From assembly GCA_019694655.1 (NCBI GenBank), contig JAIBBN010000015.1:1-64000 (forward strand): a DNA stretch of 64,000 nt, in the 5' to 3' direction. The notes below the pieces were generated by a model that worked only from the letters and a program-made list of their open reading frames with translations, searched no databases and was not told the origin of the DNA. The stretch's first letter is position 1, and each line of letters opens with the position of its first letter. Source of the stretch: Leptospirales bacterium. Lineage in GTDB: Bacteria; Spirochaetota; Leptospiria; Leptospirales; Leptonemataceae. The position numbers were made by a program, and so were the translations under genes. This document shows positions 43,401-51,290 of this stretch, one piece after another.

Positions 43401-43599
43401 CGCCAGCCCTGTCCAGGAGTTGCGCGATGATCGAATTGTCTACACCGCCAGCTATCTTTCCGCAGGGGTTCATGAGTTCTTCTATCTGGCGCGCGCTACG
43501 GTACGCGGGGTAGCAGCCGCGCCGGCTGCGCGGGCCTGGCTGATGTATGAGCCGGAAGTCTTTGGCCGAACCGAGGGAGGCCAGCGAACCGTTGAGTAA
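37474..43599 (+). CDS. yfhM: Very large bacterial alpha-2-macroglobulin with an intact thioester
   Basis: The 2041-residue protein has a cytoplasmic N-terminus, one membrane anchor at about residues 66-90, a series of macroglobulin beta-domains, and a thioester domain with CLEQ at Cys1536-Gln1539. Bacterial alpha-2-macroglobulins trap attacking proteases in the periplasm and are usually encoded with PBP1C, as here 35 bases downstream. E. coli YfhM is about 1650 residues long and is a lipoprotein. This one is larger and has a transmembrane anchor with no lipobox. A 25-residue glycine/alanine-poor start shows no signal-peptidase site. Family call is very secure. Confidence 0.92.
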   Translation: MNNASNQSNESGAKGKARGAFSVWRRQVLQKLGNAVQGLRLKTGPWRDRLRPLLERRPLRVGIIAAGGTLLAGILLLVFFYARSAFGEVYRPDARNAPPSPQFGANELGIVQATPAGAISVGDLKKEVVVVFSDPMVPLAALENEAQPCFEMTPRPAGKFRWYGSRVCAFVPTEQFRPGGRYQIRVRAGTKALNGKLLRNNYDFAFQTPPLELQYLWPQSGARIGYEQKFTANFNYPVSLATVREMLTMRAGGRPVAFTALYNSEQPQAAGEVPESELQDHHRAVVIIPRQRLPRDTEVLLDFRKALSSERGGQGLVEASHLQYHTYGPLQAELVQSERYFQDAWDIRLQFNNPVDLERAAAGVRFQPPVNRLNRFDGEDTALTLKNWNVLPETEYTITLPADLRDSSGNRLQGQRQFTIRFPRIRRAFDAEEGAFTVESAKQQRTPVDVSGIPEMQSSLASVGLDALLRYFGGAERSLSALNPGGARESRWATGVAANRFGRAGLDLRPMLDAQHRGWVLADIFADVESSDGERSRRSVRQLIQSTDLGLTVKTSFSGSHVWVDSLSSGAMRAGVRVAAYDGQRRLAECTTAADGHCALRHSDLPAHPVFVAQLGAGESGDRAFVSGRHQAVYMSGLAPNYDLIAPRAELLGQVVFDRRLYRPGEEVFFKAMLALRRDGQLNTGANLIGKVHVLISAPDGKTIYDQDLDATAQGGVSGGFKTDGDAPLGHYTATFSLKAFPDAAELSDENGEGGLRRELGWNYAQSQGRNEVSATFQVEEFRAVSFQVELKELHDIRHSDPLKFQVQGRYLFGAPMSGARAAYTVYRSRRSLSFPEAPGYSFGDGRYLSDEYPAEEIYAASGEGALNAAGVLEVELGAGAVLRGDTAGGLPDGVSGLAPVYTLSVEARVTDRDDKTVARRASAMAYPGDFLIGLQHDQFFGEAGKPMNFRVMTAEHSGRRDQRAHSLQWMLVRNEWKTIQSQGAGDSIQRRNTLVHEIAASGNLSTLGGEGALAPVPERAGAYTLLVRESGGAVYGAIDFYVLGAGFFGWDFADDDRVQLSAERTALKPGDTARILVQSPFERARAVISLEREGVLWQRTVEIVGNGAPIEIPIKAEYAPSVYVGVMLLTPRVGVSADQQRGADDDLGRPQIKMGYLRLDVDAGHKRLPLRIELDRQRYAPRERVSITIHTAPGAEVSVAVADRAVLDLIDYHYADPLQIFYNSWPLGVTILENRRSLIRQLSYSNKGSSPGGKGLDTALNQQAGGGYDGDDADGVRRIFKNTAHWSPTLTADDQGVVRLSVELPDNLTTFRVMALAGKAGQFNSAEQEFETRQPIVLQPIAPRILRPGDEVEVGALIANDSNVSGEFQVSLDAALLSPTTGVASQRIAVPAGESREASFRVRLNAARYAALREQKLAQLRLQVNAAEGGFQAAEVSGVIRAAPVDVAAFGAAGYAAGRVSDAVRIRFPVREEPPAEAFALSGALDSDRAEEAARLPDPASLLGGLGELELRLSTSALQGLDSGFEYFRLNPYFCLEQRASGYLLAITAGNLLKEFRESSVQARSYDFDNAEQYFLKSLGSFQNQDGGFRAWSEGGRSDPYLSAWTVFALQVAREQNRPIDGAAYDRAMNYLGGYLRSPPADDRRYILECYSLIAFVMANGGRARQDLERVLLESEADLSLRARSYLILTLIRSRNLRQPAADADVARLYAYLKNRMEISTQRVAFREENNGAYSRTYYASGATLALALRVFMELESRHPLIPSMVRHIMDRRSATWWRDSHSTAQLAYALGLYHKRYERGDGAAYAARILLADRRLIAEQMQPDRLAPVTRRIPLAQLLSGSPANQNLPLRIERDGTGSLLYYSAILRYIPALARVEARDEGIELRREWIPLSEAAGSDVRRGRPLGPSAGIRRGAMILGRLLVTLPRPAYNFALSDPLPANMEAVNSSFSTESQAYSRFLQPARSGSEWWWEDASPVQELRDDRIVYTASYLSAGVHEFFYLARATVRGVAAAPAARAWLMYEPEVFGRTEGGQRTVE

Positions 43600-43634
43600 T
43601 GTAAAATGTTTGATTTATTCCATCGATTGTTGCC

Positions 43635-45920
43635 ATGAGCAGCTGCATGCCATTGAAAACGCTGGCCAGGATTTGGCTGACGTTTTCGGCCTCGTGGCAG
43701 CCGTGGCTGGCCGCACTTCTGGTCTGCCTGCCGCCGGCGCTCTTCCTTTTCCTGCCCTTCTTCAGCGACCCGCTGGCGACGGGCGGCGGACTGCAGCTCT
43801 ACGCCGCGGATGGCGCGCTGCTGGAGGAGTTTCGGGCCGAGGATAGCGGGGCCTATCAGGAGTGGCGCACACTTGCATCCTATCCGCTATTTTTGAAAAG
43901 GGCCTTGCTGGTCGCCGAGGACCGACGCTTCTACTGGCACCCGGGAGTGGATCCCGTGGCCCTCGGTCGCGCTCTACTTACTAATCTCCGCGCCGGCCGC
44001 GTCGTTTCCGGCGCCTCCACACTCAGTCAGCAACTGGCGCGAATGGCGCCAGGGCTGCGGCTGCCGCGCTCCGCGCTGGCGCGTAAGCCGCTGGAGGCCC
44101 TGTTTGCTTTGCGGCTGGAACTTCACTATTCTAAAGCACAAATCCTTGAAGCCTATCTGAATCTCGCGCCGCTGGCGCGCAATCGACAGGGCTTTGCGGC
44201 GGCGGCGCGAGAGTCTTTTGGCCGGGATATAGCCTATCTGAGCAAGGCGGAAACGCTGGTATTGATCTGCCTGTTGCGGCGGAATCAGACGCAACCGGAG
44301 TTGCTTACGGAGCGCGCCTGGCAACTCAATCAAAGCATGCATGCCAGCCTGGATCGCAGGGATATTGAAGAGGCCGTCCGGCAGGCGCTCCGAGCAGGCG
44401 CCGCGCCCTCGCGGCCGCAGCGACAGGCCGCCGCGCCGCATTTCAGCGTCTGGCTCTCTGAAAAGTTTTCAGGGCTAAATGGTAGAGTCGATACAAATAT
44501 ATATGCGGAATGGAATCAGAGCCTCAGCCAAATCCTGAATCGCGAATTTGCCAGCCTGCGCGGCGGCGACGAATTGGACGGCGCCCTGATCGTTCTGGAG
44601 CGACTGCCAGGAGAAGATGCAAGCATGGCCTTGCGTGCGCTGGTTGGCTCACGCAACTTTGGCAATCGGCGCGGCGGGCAGGTGAATGGAGCGCTAGCGC
44701 ATCGCGTAGCAGGCAGCGCTCTGAAGCCATTTGTCTATGCCCTGGCAATGGAACGCCTGGATCTGCGGCCCTATACGATTGTTGATGATTCCGACGTTAC
44801 GCTGGCGGGCAGTCGACCGGGCGAGGGTTACCGCGCCCGCAACTATGATCTGCGCTACTGGGGCCGCATTCCGGCGCGCCAGGCTCTGGCTGCGTCGCGC
44901 AATATTCCAGCCGTCAGTCTGGCGCGCCAACTGGGAGAGGAGCAACTTTTTGACTCTTTGCGCCAGGCCGGCTTCGAAATGCCGCAAGAGGCCGCCAGAG
45001 ACATTGGTCCGGGCCTTGCGCTGGGCGTTGCCGGCGCTTCGCTGCTGGAGCTCTGTCGCGCCTATGGCGCCTTCATCAACGGCGGTCGGCTGCCAATCCT
45101 GGACCTTGGTCGCGACCGACGCGGCCATTCATTGCAAGTCGGTCGAAGTCTGCGCCTCTTTCGTGAATCCACCGCAATTCGCATCACGGATATTCTATCT
45201 GATGCTGAGGAACGTCGGCGCAGTTTTGGAGCGCGTAGTTTTCTAGATTTTCCCTTTGACGCGGCGGCAAAAACAGGGACCAGCAAGGATTACTTTGATT
45301 CCTGGGCGATTGTTTATACTCCCCGCTTTGTCGTCGGCGCGTGGGTAGGACGCATTGAAGGCGGACCGATGGACGGCGTCTCTGGCGCCAGCGGTGCGGC
45401 GCGCATCGCGCAGCAGGCCATGCGATACGTAGTATATATGAATGGCGGACAGAGTGATCGATTCACAATTCCGGGCAACTGGCGGGTCCTGAATGTTTGC
45501 CGTCAAAGTGGCCGCTTGGCCGGCCCGCGTTGTCCCGTTCAGGCCGAGCGAGTTCCGCCGGGCGAGCCGTTGCCGCCGCCCTGCACGGACCATGGATCAG
45601 AGAGCGCGACGATGAATGGCGGGGCGCCGGACGACAGCGAAGCGATCGGTTCCGCAGGCGCCCTGGATCGCATAGTTGCGCCGTTGCCCGAGGAAGTTTT
45701 TTATCTCGACCCGCACATGCCGGCGGCAGCGCAGGCAGTGCCGATTCAGATTCGTATTTCCGGTCCAGAGCGGCAGTACTTGCTGCAAGTGAAAGGCCAG
45801 GCGGCCCGAACGGTAGGCTCACGGCGCCTCTTTCCAAGCTCGCTGCAGCGCGGCCGGCATCGCGTTGAGTTGCGGCGCAGTGGAGAAGTGGTCGACGCCG
45901 TAGAGTTTGAGGTTCATTGA
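43635..45920 (+). CDS. pbpC: Penicillin-binding protein 1C (bifunctional transglycosylase/transpeptidase)
   Basis: The 761-residue protein has one N-terminal membrane segment, a GT51 transglycosylase domain (VAEDRRFYWHPGVDP and GASTLSQQLAR), a transpeptidase domain with SxxK in GSALKPF, SRN and KTG in AAKTGTSKD, and a C-terminal PBP1C-type beta domain from about residue 680. It links peptidoglycan strands in the periplasm. It follows the alpha-2-macroglobulin gene as in many Gram-negative bacteria, where the two are thought to cooperate at sites of wall damage. kdpD starts 13 bases after its stop. Confidence 0.92.
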   Translation: MSSCMPLKTLARIWLTFSASWQPWLAALLVCLPPALFLFLPFFSDPLATGGGLQLYAADGALLEEFRAEDSGAYQEWRTLASYPLFLKRALLVAEDRRFYWHPGVDPVALGRALLTNLRAGRVVSGASTLSQQLARMAPGLRLPRSALARKPLEALFALRLELHYSKAQILEAYLNLAPLARNRQGFAAAARESFGRDIAYLSKAETLVLICLLRRNQTQPELLTERAWQLNQSMHASLDRRDIEEAVRQALRAGAAPSRPQRQAAAPHFSVWLSEKFSGLNGRVDTNIYAEWNQSLSQILNREFASLRGGDELDGALIVLERLPGEDASMALRALVGSRNFGNRRGGQVNGALAHRVAGSALKPFVYALAMERLDLRPYTIVDDSDVTLAGSRPGEGYRARNYDLRYWGRIPARQALAASRNIPAVSLARQLGEEQLFDSLRQAGFEMPQEAARDIGPGLALGVAGASLLELCRAYGAFINGGRLPILDLGRDRRGHSLQVGRSLRLFRESTAIRITDILSDAEERRRSFGARSFLDFPFDAAAKTGTSKDYFDSWAIVYTPRFVVGAWVGRIEGGPMDGVSGASGAARIAQQAMRYVVYMNGGQSDRFTIPGNWRVLNVCRQSGRLAGPRCPVQAERVPPGEPLPPPCTDHGSESATMNGGAPDDSEAIGSAGALDRIVAPLPEEVFYLDPHMPAAAQAVPIQIRISGPERQYLLQVKGQAARTVGSRRLFPSSLQRGRHRVELRRSGEVVDAVEFEVH

Positions 45921-45933
45921 ACAAGAAAGCGCC

Positions 45934-48558
45934 ATGAATTTGGTTCCATCCGGCGGTCCGCGGCGGCCAGCTGATCCAGATCTGACCGACTCCGCCGCAT
46001 CGAAGCGGTCTCGCGGAAAACTGAAGGTATTTCTGGGACCCTGCGCCGGCGTCGCTGCTACAGAAGCCCTGATCGTCGCGGCCATTCAAGAACACCAACG
46101 CGGCGTTGACGTTGCACTGGGTCGATTGGCGGAGATCAGCGGCAGGGACCTGCAGCAGCTGAGCCACGCGTTTTCAATGGAGAGCAAGGCGCCCTTCAGC
46201 GAACAACAGTATGAGCTCGATGAGCTATTGTCCCGTCGTCCGGCGCTGGCGGTCATGGATCAAGCGGCGCAGATCAACGCTCCAGGCGCAAGACACGCGC
46301 GGCGCTATCTGGAAATTCTGGAATTGCTGGATCGAGGCATCGATGTGCTGACGACCGCCTATGTTGACCAACTGGAAAGCGAGGCGGTCGCTTCGCAGTT
46401 GGCCAATGCTCTTCAAGAGGGGCCGCGTCTTCCGGACGCATTTCTGGATCAAGCCAGCGAGCTGGTGCTGATTGATCGCAGCCCTGAACAGTTCTTCGGC
46501 GTTCGTTCCGGGGCAGTGTCGTCGCCGGCGGCAAGCGCGGGAGTCCTGGATCGAAGCGCCTATCTACTACTGCGAGAGCGTGCGCTGGCAATTGTCGGCC
46601 GTCGCGTAAATTGGGAACTTCGCCTGAGCGTGCCGGAAAACGGCGCCGCTGTTCGAGTGCGTGAGCGAATCCTTGTCGCCATTGGCGCTCATCCATATTC
46701 GGCAAGACTGTTGCGCCTCAGCCGAAGACTGGCCGCCGATGAACGTGCGGAGCATTTTGCCCTGCACGTCGATACCGGAAGAAACTTGAGCGAGGTTGAA
46801 CAGCGGAACGTTGCCCGCAATCTGGAATTGGCCAGCAATATGGGCGCGGTCCTATTGCAGGCAGCCGGCGATCTTGCCGAAAGCATCGCTAAGATTGCGC
46901 AGCAACACGGAATATCCCAGATTGTTCTTGGGCAAAGCGCTCGTCGATCGCTATGGGACAGACTTCTGAGGCGTCCGTCGCTTGCCGAACGTTTGATGGA
47001 ACTGGCGCCAGGCGTGGATTTGCATCTGGCGCCCGATCGAGAATCTGAGATACGCCGACTGCTGCCGCACTTTTCCGGCGCCCGGATTGGCTGGCGACGT
47101 TACGCAGGCGCGCTGGCGGCGCTGTCAGTTTGCACGGCGGCCAGTCTCTTCTTGAGTCGAGTCGCTCCCTACTGGGCGCCCTCAATTCTGTATCTTTCGA
47201 TGGTGAGTGCGCTGGGAGTCCTGCTGGGACGCGGGCCAACTCTATTTGCCGCGGCGAGCTCGGCGTTGCTTTGGAATTTGCTATTTATTCCGCCCCGGTT
47301 TACTTTATGGATCTCTAGAATCGAGGACGCGCTGATGCTGCTGACCTATGTAACTGTGGCAACGGGCAGCAGCATACTGACCAGCAGATTGCGACGTAGC
47401 AAGAACAATCTTGAACGACGCGAAGCAGTACTGCATGCGCTTTTTGAATTGTCCAGCGCTCTATCGCGATCTGGCAATCTGCAACAGGTCTGTCAGGCTG
47501 CGGCAGAGCAATTCGCCAGCGCTACCGGTGCGCCGGTGCGCATTTCGGCGGCGGCGGATGGCGTCTTGAGGGAATTGGCCGCTGCTGGTTTGCCTTCCGA
47601 AGATCCTGCTCTCGAAGCTGTTCAGCAGTGGTGTTTACGAAACGGTCGAGTTGCAGGCCGCTTCAGCAACACCTTGAGCGATGCGCTCTATGCTTGCTGG
47701 CCGCTTCTGACTCCTGAGGGACCGGTTGGCGTAGTCTCGTTGCAAATTACCGAACGGCCCGAATTGATTCGATCCAATTTGCTGCGCAGCATGGCGGAGC
47801 AGACCGCCCTCGCCCTGACGCGCGCTCGAGCCGGCGACATGCAGCGACGGTTGCAGCTGATGGAAGAATCGGAGCGTCTCTTTCAGGTGATCATGAATTC
47901 GCTTTCCCATGAATTGCGTACGCCGTTGACAACCATCGTAGGCGCGGCAAGCGCTCTGAGCGATGAATCACTGGCGGAGCAGTCGACGTTGCGTCGGGGA
48001 TTGGTGGAGAGTATTGCCGATGGCGCCAGCAGACTTCAGGGCCTTGTCGCACAGCTGCTGGATATGAGTCGGCTGGAAAGCGGGCATATGGAGCTGCGGC
48101 GCGATTGGGTCGATGCCGGAGAGCTGGTTCACGAAGCCTGTCAGTCGATTATGAGGGCTGATGCCGCAGCGCGTCTGCGTCTCGAGCCGCTGCCGGCGCC
48201 GGTATCACTGTGCGCGGATGCCGCATTGGTCGTGCAGGCCCTCAGCCTGATTATCGACAACGCAATCAAGTATTCCGCCGGGCCCATTGTGATCCAGATT
48301 GTGCGCGGCGCCGCCGAGTCAGTGCGTTTTCGAATTTCAGACTGTGGGCCAGCTCCCGAGGAGCAAGACCTCTCGCGACTTTTTGAGAAGTTCTATCGCT
48401 CCTCGGGGTCGACCGCGGGCGGAACCGGTCTGGGTCTTGCGCTTAGCAAGGGTATTGTGGAGTTGCATCATGGCGCGCTCAGCGTTCAGCGAAATAGTCT
48501 GGGCGGCCTGAGCTTTGATCTGGAAATCCCTCGCGGAGCCCCGAGTGTCAACCTCTGA
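45934..48558 (+). CDS. kdpD: KdpD-type sensor histidine kinase with degenerate ATP-binding input domain
   Basis: The 874-residue protein has the KdpD architecture: N-terminal KdpD domain (30-200), USP-like domain (about 240-370), four membrane helices (DUF4118, about 390-490), GAF-like region and a histidine kinase core with phospho-accepting His659 (SHELRTPL) and ATP lid motifs DNAIKYS, DCGP and GTGLGLAL. The Walker A stretch, normally GAAPGVGKT, reads GPCAGVAAT at residues 35-43, so the lysine is Ala42. The NAPG-RH segment is kept. KdpD senses potassium limitation or salt stress. kdpE overlaps its end by 14 bases and pbpC lies 13 bases upstream. Confidence 0.9.
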   Translation: MNLVPSGGPRRPADPDLTDSAASKRSRGKLKVFLGPCAGVAATEALIVAAIQEHQRGVDVALGRLAEISGRDLQQLSHAFSMESKAPFSEQQYELDELLSRRPALAVMDQAAQINAPGARHARRYLEILELLDRGIDVLTTAYVDQLESEAVASQLANALQEGPRLPDAFLDQASELVLIDRSPEQFFGVRSGAVSSPAASAGVLDRSAYLLLRERALAIVGRRVNWELRLSVPENGAAVRVRERILVAIGAHPYSARLLRLSRRLAADERAEHFALHVDTGRNLSEVEQRNVARNLELASNMGAVLLQAAGDLAESIAKIAQQHGISQIVLGQSARRSLWDRLLRRPSLAERLMELAPGVDLHLAPDRESEIRRLLPHFSGARIGWRRYAGALAALSVCTAASLFLSRVAPYWAPSILYLSMVSALGVLLGRGPTLFAAASSALLWNLLFIPPRFTLWISRIEDALMLLTYVTVATGSSILTSRLRRSKNNLERREAVLHALFELSSALSRSGNLQQVCQAAAEQFASATGAPVRISAAADGVLRELAAAGLPSEDPALEAVQQWCLRNGRVAGRFSNTLSDALYACWPLLTPEGPVGVVSLQITERPELIRSNLLRSMAEQTALALTRARAGDMQRRLQLMEESERLFQVIMNSLSHELRTPLTTIVGAASALSDESLAEQSTLRRGLVESIADGASRLQGLVAQLLDMSRLESGHMELRRDWVDAGELVHEACQSIMRADAAARLRLEPLPAPVSLCADAALVVQALSLIIDNAIKYSAGPIVIQIVRGAAESVRFRISDCGPAPEEQDLSRLFEKFYRSSGSTAGGTGLGLALSKGIVELHHGALSVQRNSLGGLSFDLEIPRGAPSVNL

Positions 48559-49261
48559 GCAAGCGCGGATTCTCGTGGCCGATGATGACCGCTCCATTCG
48601 CCGCATGCTGCGGCTCAGCCTGGAGGGTCATGGCTTTGCTGTTGTCGAGGCGGCCACGGCCAATGAGGCGCTGCAGGGAGCGCTTGCGACGCCGCCGGAT
48701 CTCATCTTGCTGGATCTTGAGCTTCCTGACTTTTCGGGAGCGCTGGCCCTCGAGCAGCTTCGATTGCGCGGCCAAATACCGGTCATAGTGATCTCGGCCT
48801 CGGCCGGGGAAGCGGATAAGATCCGTTTGCTGGATGCGGGCGCCGATGACTATTTGACCAAACCTTTCAGTATAGGAGAATTGCTGGCTCGCATTCGCGT
48901 AGCGCTGCGTCACGGACGTGCGGCTACGCCTCGCGACGTCTTGCGATTGGGCGCTTTAGGCCTTGATTCGATGACGCGCACCCTGCATGTCGGTCAGAGT
49001 GCAGTGCACCTTACGCCGACCGAGTGCGCACTGCTTTTGCTCTTTCTGGAGCATGCGGGACAGGCGATTACTCGCGAGCGAATTCTTGAATCGATCTGGG
49101 AAGGAGGATACAACGAACTAAATGCTTTACGTGTACATATCAATCAATTGCGCAAGAAAATGGGCCCGCCAGAGGGCTGCGGCGTGGCATTGGAAACGCT
49201 GCCTGGCAAGGGCTATCGACTTTCGGCGACAAACCAGCGGCGAGCAAAGGGGAGTATCTGA
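48545..49261 (+). CDS. kdpE: KdpE-type response regulator (OmpR family)
   Basis: The 238-residue protein has a receiver domain with the acidic pair Asp13/Asp14, phospho-acceptor Asp57 (LLDLELP) and Lys in LTKPFS, and a C-terminal winged helix (LTPTECALLLLFLEHAG, then NALRVHINQLRKKM). It is the expected partner of the KdpD just upstream. A GTG at 48545, overlapping kdpD by 14 bases, is chosen, since a TTG at 48515 would extend it further into kdpD. Its last 49 bases overlap the end of a KimA-like transporter gene on the other strand. No kdpFABC follows. Confidence 0.88.
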   Translation: MSTSEQARILVADDDRSIRRMLRLSLEGHGFAVVEAATANEALQGALATPPDLILLDLELPDFSGALALEQLRLRGQIPVIVISASAGEADKIRLLDAGADDYLTKPFSIGELLARIRVALRHGRAATPRDVLRLGALGLDSMTRTLHVGQSAVHLTPTECALLLLFLEHAGQAITRERILESIWEGGYNELNALRVHINQLRKKMGPPEGCGVALETLPGKGYRLSATNQRRAKGSI

Positions 49262-51204
49262 ATCAGTATTTCTCGTCCGCTGATTGAGACACGCTCGCGA
49301 TTGTACTCTACTTGAAGATCGGCATAGACTGATATGGCGTTCTTTAAGCGTTCGATACTATTTCCGAAGTACAGATTGCGCACCGGGTCGACGCCTTCCA
49401 CAAGCAGGGGGATCAGATGAACGCGCGTGGGCCGCGTGCGTCGAACATATCGGGTGATAGCAGTAATGGTGTCCATGCCAGCAGGCGCCCGGATGCTCTG
49501 GAACCAGGCGGGCGCGTCAGCAATAGGTTCCTCCTCCGGGTCCGTGTTGAAATGTACAACGAGAGGCATGCTGCCGCCGCGCGCATAAGTCTTTAGAAAA
49601 TGGATGACCCCTGGATGAATGTTAGACACCAGCAAGACATTGCCTCGGTCGATGGGCTTGTTCTGAAACGCCGGATACCACAACGCAAGTTGCAAGGGGG
49701 TTAGATCCAGCTTTTCCTGCCAGAGTCGATAGATGGCTTCCGAAATGAGGAAGATCAAAAAATACGCGCTCATCAGCAGAACGACAAACCAGGCCCCGTG
49801 AAAGAATTTGTTGTAGAGTATGTTAATCATCATGGCGCTCATCGCCACAAACGAGGCGATGGTCAGGGGAGAATATTTTCGCGCCCGAAACTGTCGCACT
49901 AGAAATGCAAAAACATCGATCGCCACGGCGCTAACCACAGCCAGACCGTACATACCTTCAATTTCATGGCTGCCCGGAAAAATGTAGAGAATTGCCAGGC
50001 TCAGCGCTCCAAGCATCAGAGTGGCCTGCGGATTGTGGACGCCCTCATGTCCTCCAATAACCGGCGCGGGGCGGGTTTTCCGCCAGGCAGTATCGCCAAT
50101 GGCCCGCGGGAAAAAGCGCGAACGAGCGGCGCGCAGGATTTCCAGAGGAAAATCGGACTGCGCCGTCTGGGCCGCCAGCAAGAGCATGATGGTCGTAATC
50201 ATGCCGAAGGGCGTTGCTATCAGGTCTGCGCCGCTGAGGACCTCGCCAAACAGCGGAATCGCTTCGGGCGCCAGCCTCGCGCCTACGGCGCGGGCGATTT
50301 CAATAGGCGCCGGGCGATAGTCAGCCAAATCGTAGACGGCCCCTAATCCAAGAAAGTTTACAATCTGTAAACTATATGTAACCAGAACAAGTGCATAGAG
50401 CATCCACATCGAGATGCGGATCGCTTTGCCCTTGTGGTACGGGAAATTGACCGATGAATATCCAACTTCTACGCCGGTGACCAGCGTTGCGCCATTGGCA
50501 ATGGCGCCCAGCAGCGCTGGCCAAAATCCAGCGCTTGTAGCCTCAACATTTCGAATTTCTACATCCTTCCAGCCATCGCTCAAAATGATTCCCAGACCGC
50601 AGACTTGTATCAAAAGGTTGCTGGCATAGAATAGGACCACGGGCCAGATCATGTAGCGCGCCAGATTGCTCAGCCCGTATCTCTGTACGAATGACAGCAG
50701 CAGCACGAAGCCAAGCGCCCATTGCAATCTTTGCTCGCGCGGAATGAAATAGAGCGCTTCCACTCCAGCAATGACGCTGATCGCCTGGGTGGCGGGAAAA
50801 TCCGCCAGCAGACTCGCTGTGCCGCCCAGGCCCAATAGATGGAGAATTTTCTTGAGTCGCGGATGACGGCGAACCTTATGGGCCGTGATTGTTGCCGAAA
50901 CAAATGCCCCGCCGCCCAGCACGGGATGAACGTGTTTGCGCGTCATCTGATTGAAGGTCAGCACGGCCAGCAGATAGACTGCTAGAATGACGCCGGCGGC
51001 GACAGCTGTCGCGGCGATACCGGCCCTGGGCGACGCAACCATCAGAGTCACAGTTATGGCCAGAACAGAATCTGCGCCATAGGCCAGCGAACTGCCGGGA
51101 TCGGTCAGGATGGTGGCGAAAATCAATCGAATGTCAGATGCCAGCGACGGCGGTGTGAGACTGTTGCCATCGCGAGGGGAATGCTTGTCCATTGTGCTGG
51201 CCAT
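49213..51204 (-). CDS. APC-superfamily transporter, KimA-like potassium importer candidate (copy 2)
   Basis: The 663-residue protein has about 12 membrane helices followed by a 140-residue cytoplasmic tail. The first helix region DPGSSLAYGADSV recalls the SSVAYGTEQI segment of Bacillus KimA. A later segment NKFFHGAWFVVLL recalls KimA's KFHEGAWIVIVL. KimA is a proton-coupled potassium importer of the APC superfamily. The protein is a close paralogue of the one encoded just upstream. Its ATG at 51204 follows an 82-base gap. It ends inside kdpE, tail to tail. The potassium role is inferred from these segments and the kdpDE context, and amino-acid transport remains possible. Confidence 0.65.
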   Translation of the reverse strand: MASTMDKHSPRDGNSLTPPSLASDIRLIFATILTDPGSSLAYGADSVLAITVTLMVASPRAGIAATAVAAGVILAVYLLAVLTFNQMTRKHVHPVLGGGAFVSATITAHKVRRHPRLKKILHLLGLGGTASLLADFPATQAISVIAGVEALYFIPREQRLQWALGFVLLLSFVQRYGLSNLARYMIWPVVLFYASNLLIQVCGLGIILSDGWKDVEIRNVEATSAGFWPALLGAIANGATLVTGVEVGYSSVNFPYHKGKAIRISMWMLYALVLVTYSLQIVNFLGLGAVYDLADYRPAPIEIARAVGARLAPEAIPLFGEVLSGADLIATPFGMITTIMLLLAAQTAQSDFPLEILRAARSRFFPRAIGDTAWRKTRPAPVIGGHEGVHNPQATLMLGALSLAILYIFPGSHEIEGMYGLAVVSAVAIDVFAFLVRQFRARKYSPLTIASFVAMSAMMINILYNKFFHGAWFVVLLMSAYFLIFLISEAIYRLWQEKLDLTPLQLALWYPAFQNKPIDRGNVLLVSNIHPGVIHFLKTYARGGSMPLVVHFNTDPEEEPIADAPAWFQSIRAPAGMDTITAITRYVRRTRPTRVHLIPLLVEGVDPVRNLYFGNSIERLKNAISVYADLQVEYNRERVSISGREILIQILPFARRWFVAESR

Positions 51205-51275
51205 GAGCCAGTTTCACAATCGAGGGCGATCTCGCTGCGACAAGATCGATGCGGATGTTGGACAGCCAAAAGAGC

Positions 51276-51290
51276 TTAAGATCGTCTTAA
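51276..51290. promoter_or_regulatory. Inverted repeat between the two KimA-like genes
   Basis: TTAAGA-TCG-TCTTAA is a perfect 6-bp inverted repeat around three bases. It covers the stop codon of the first transporter gene and begins the 82-base space before the second. It could be a protein site, a weak terminator or an mRNA hairpin. Confidence 0.3.
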
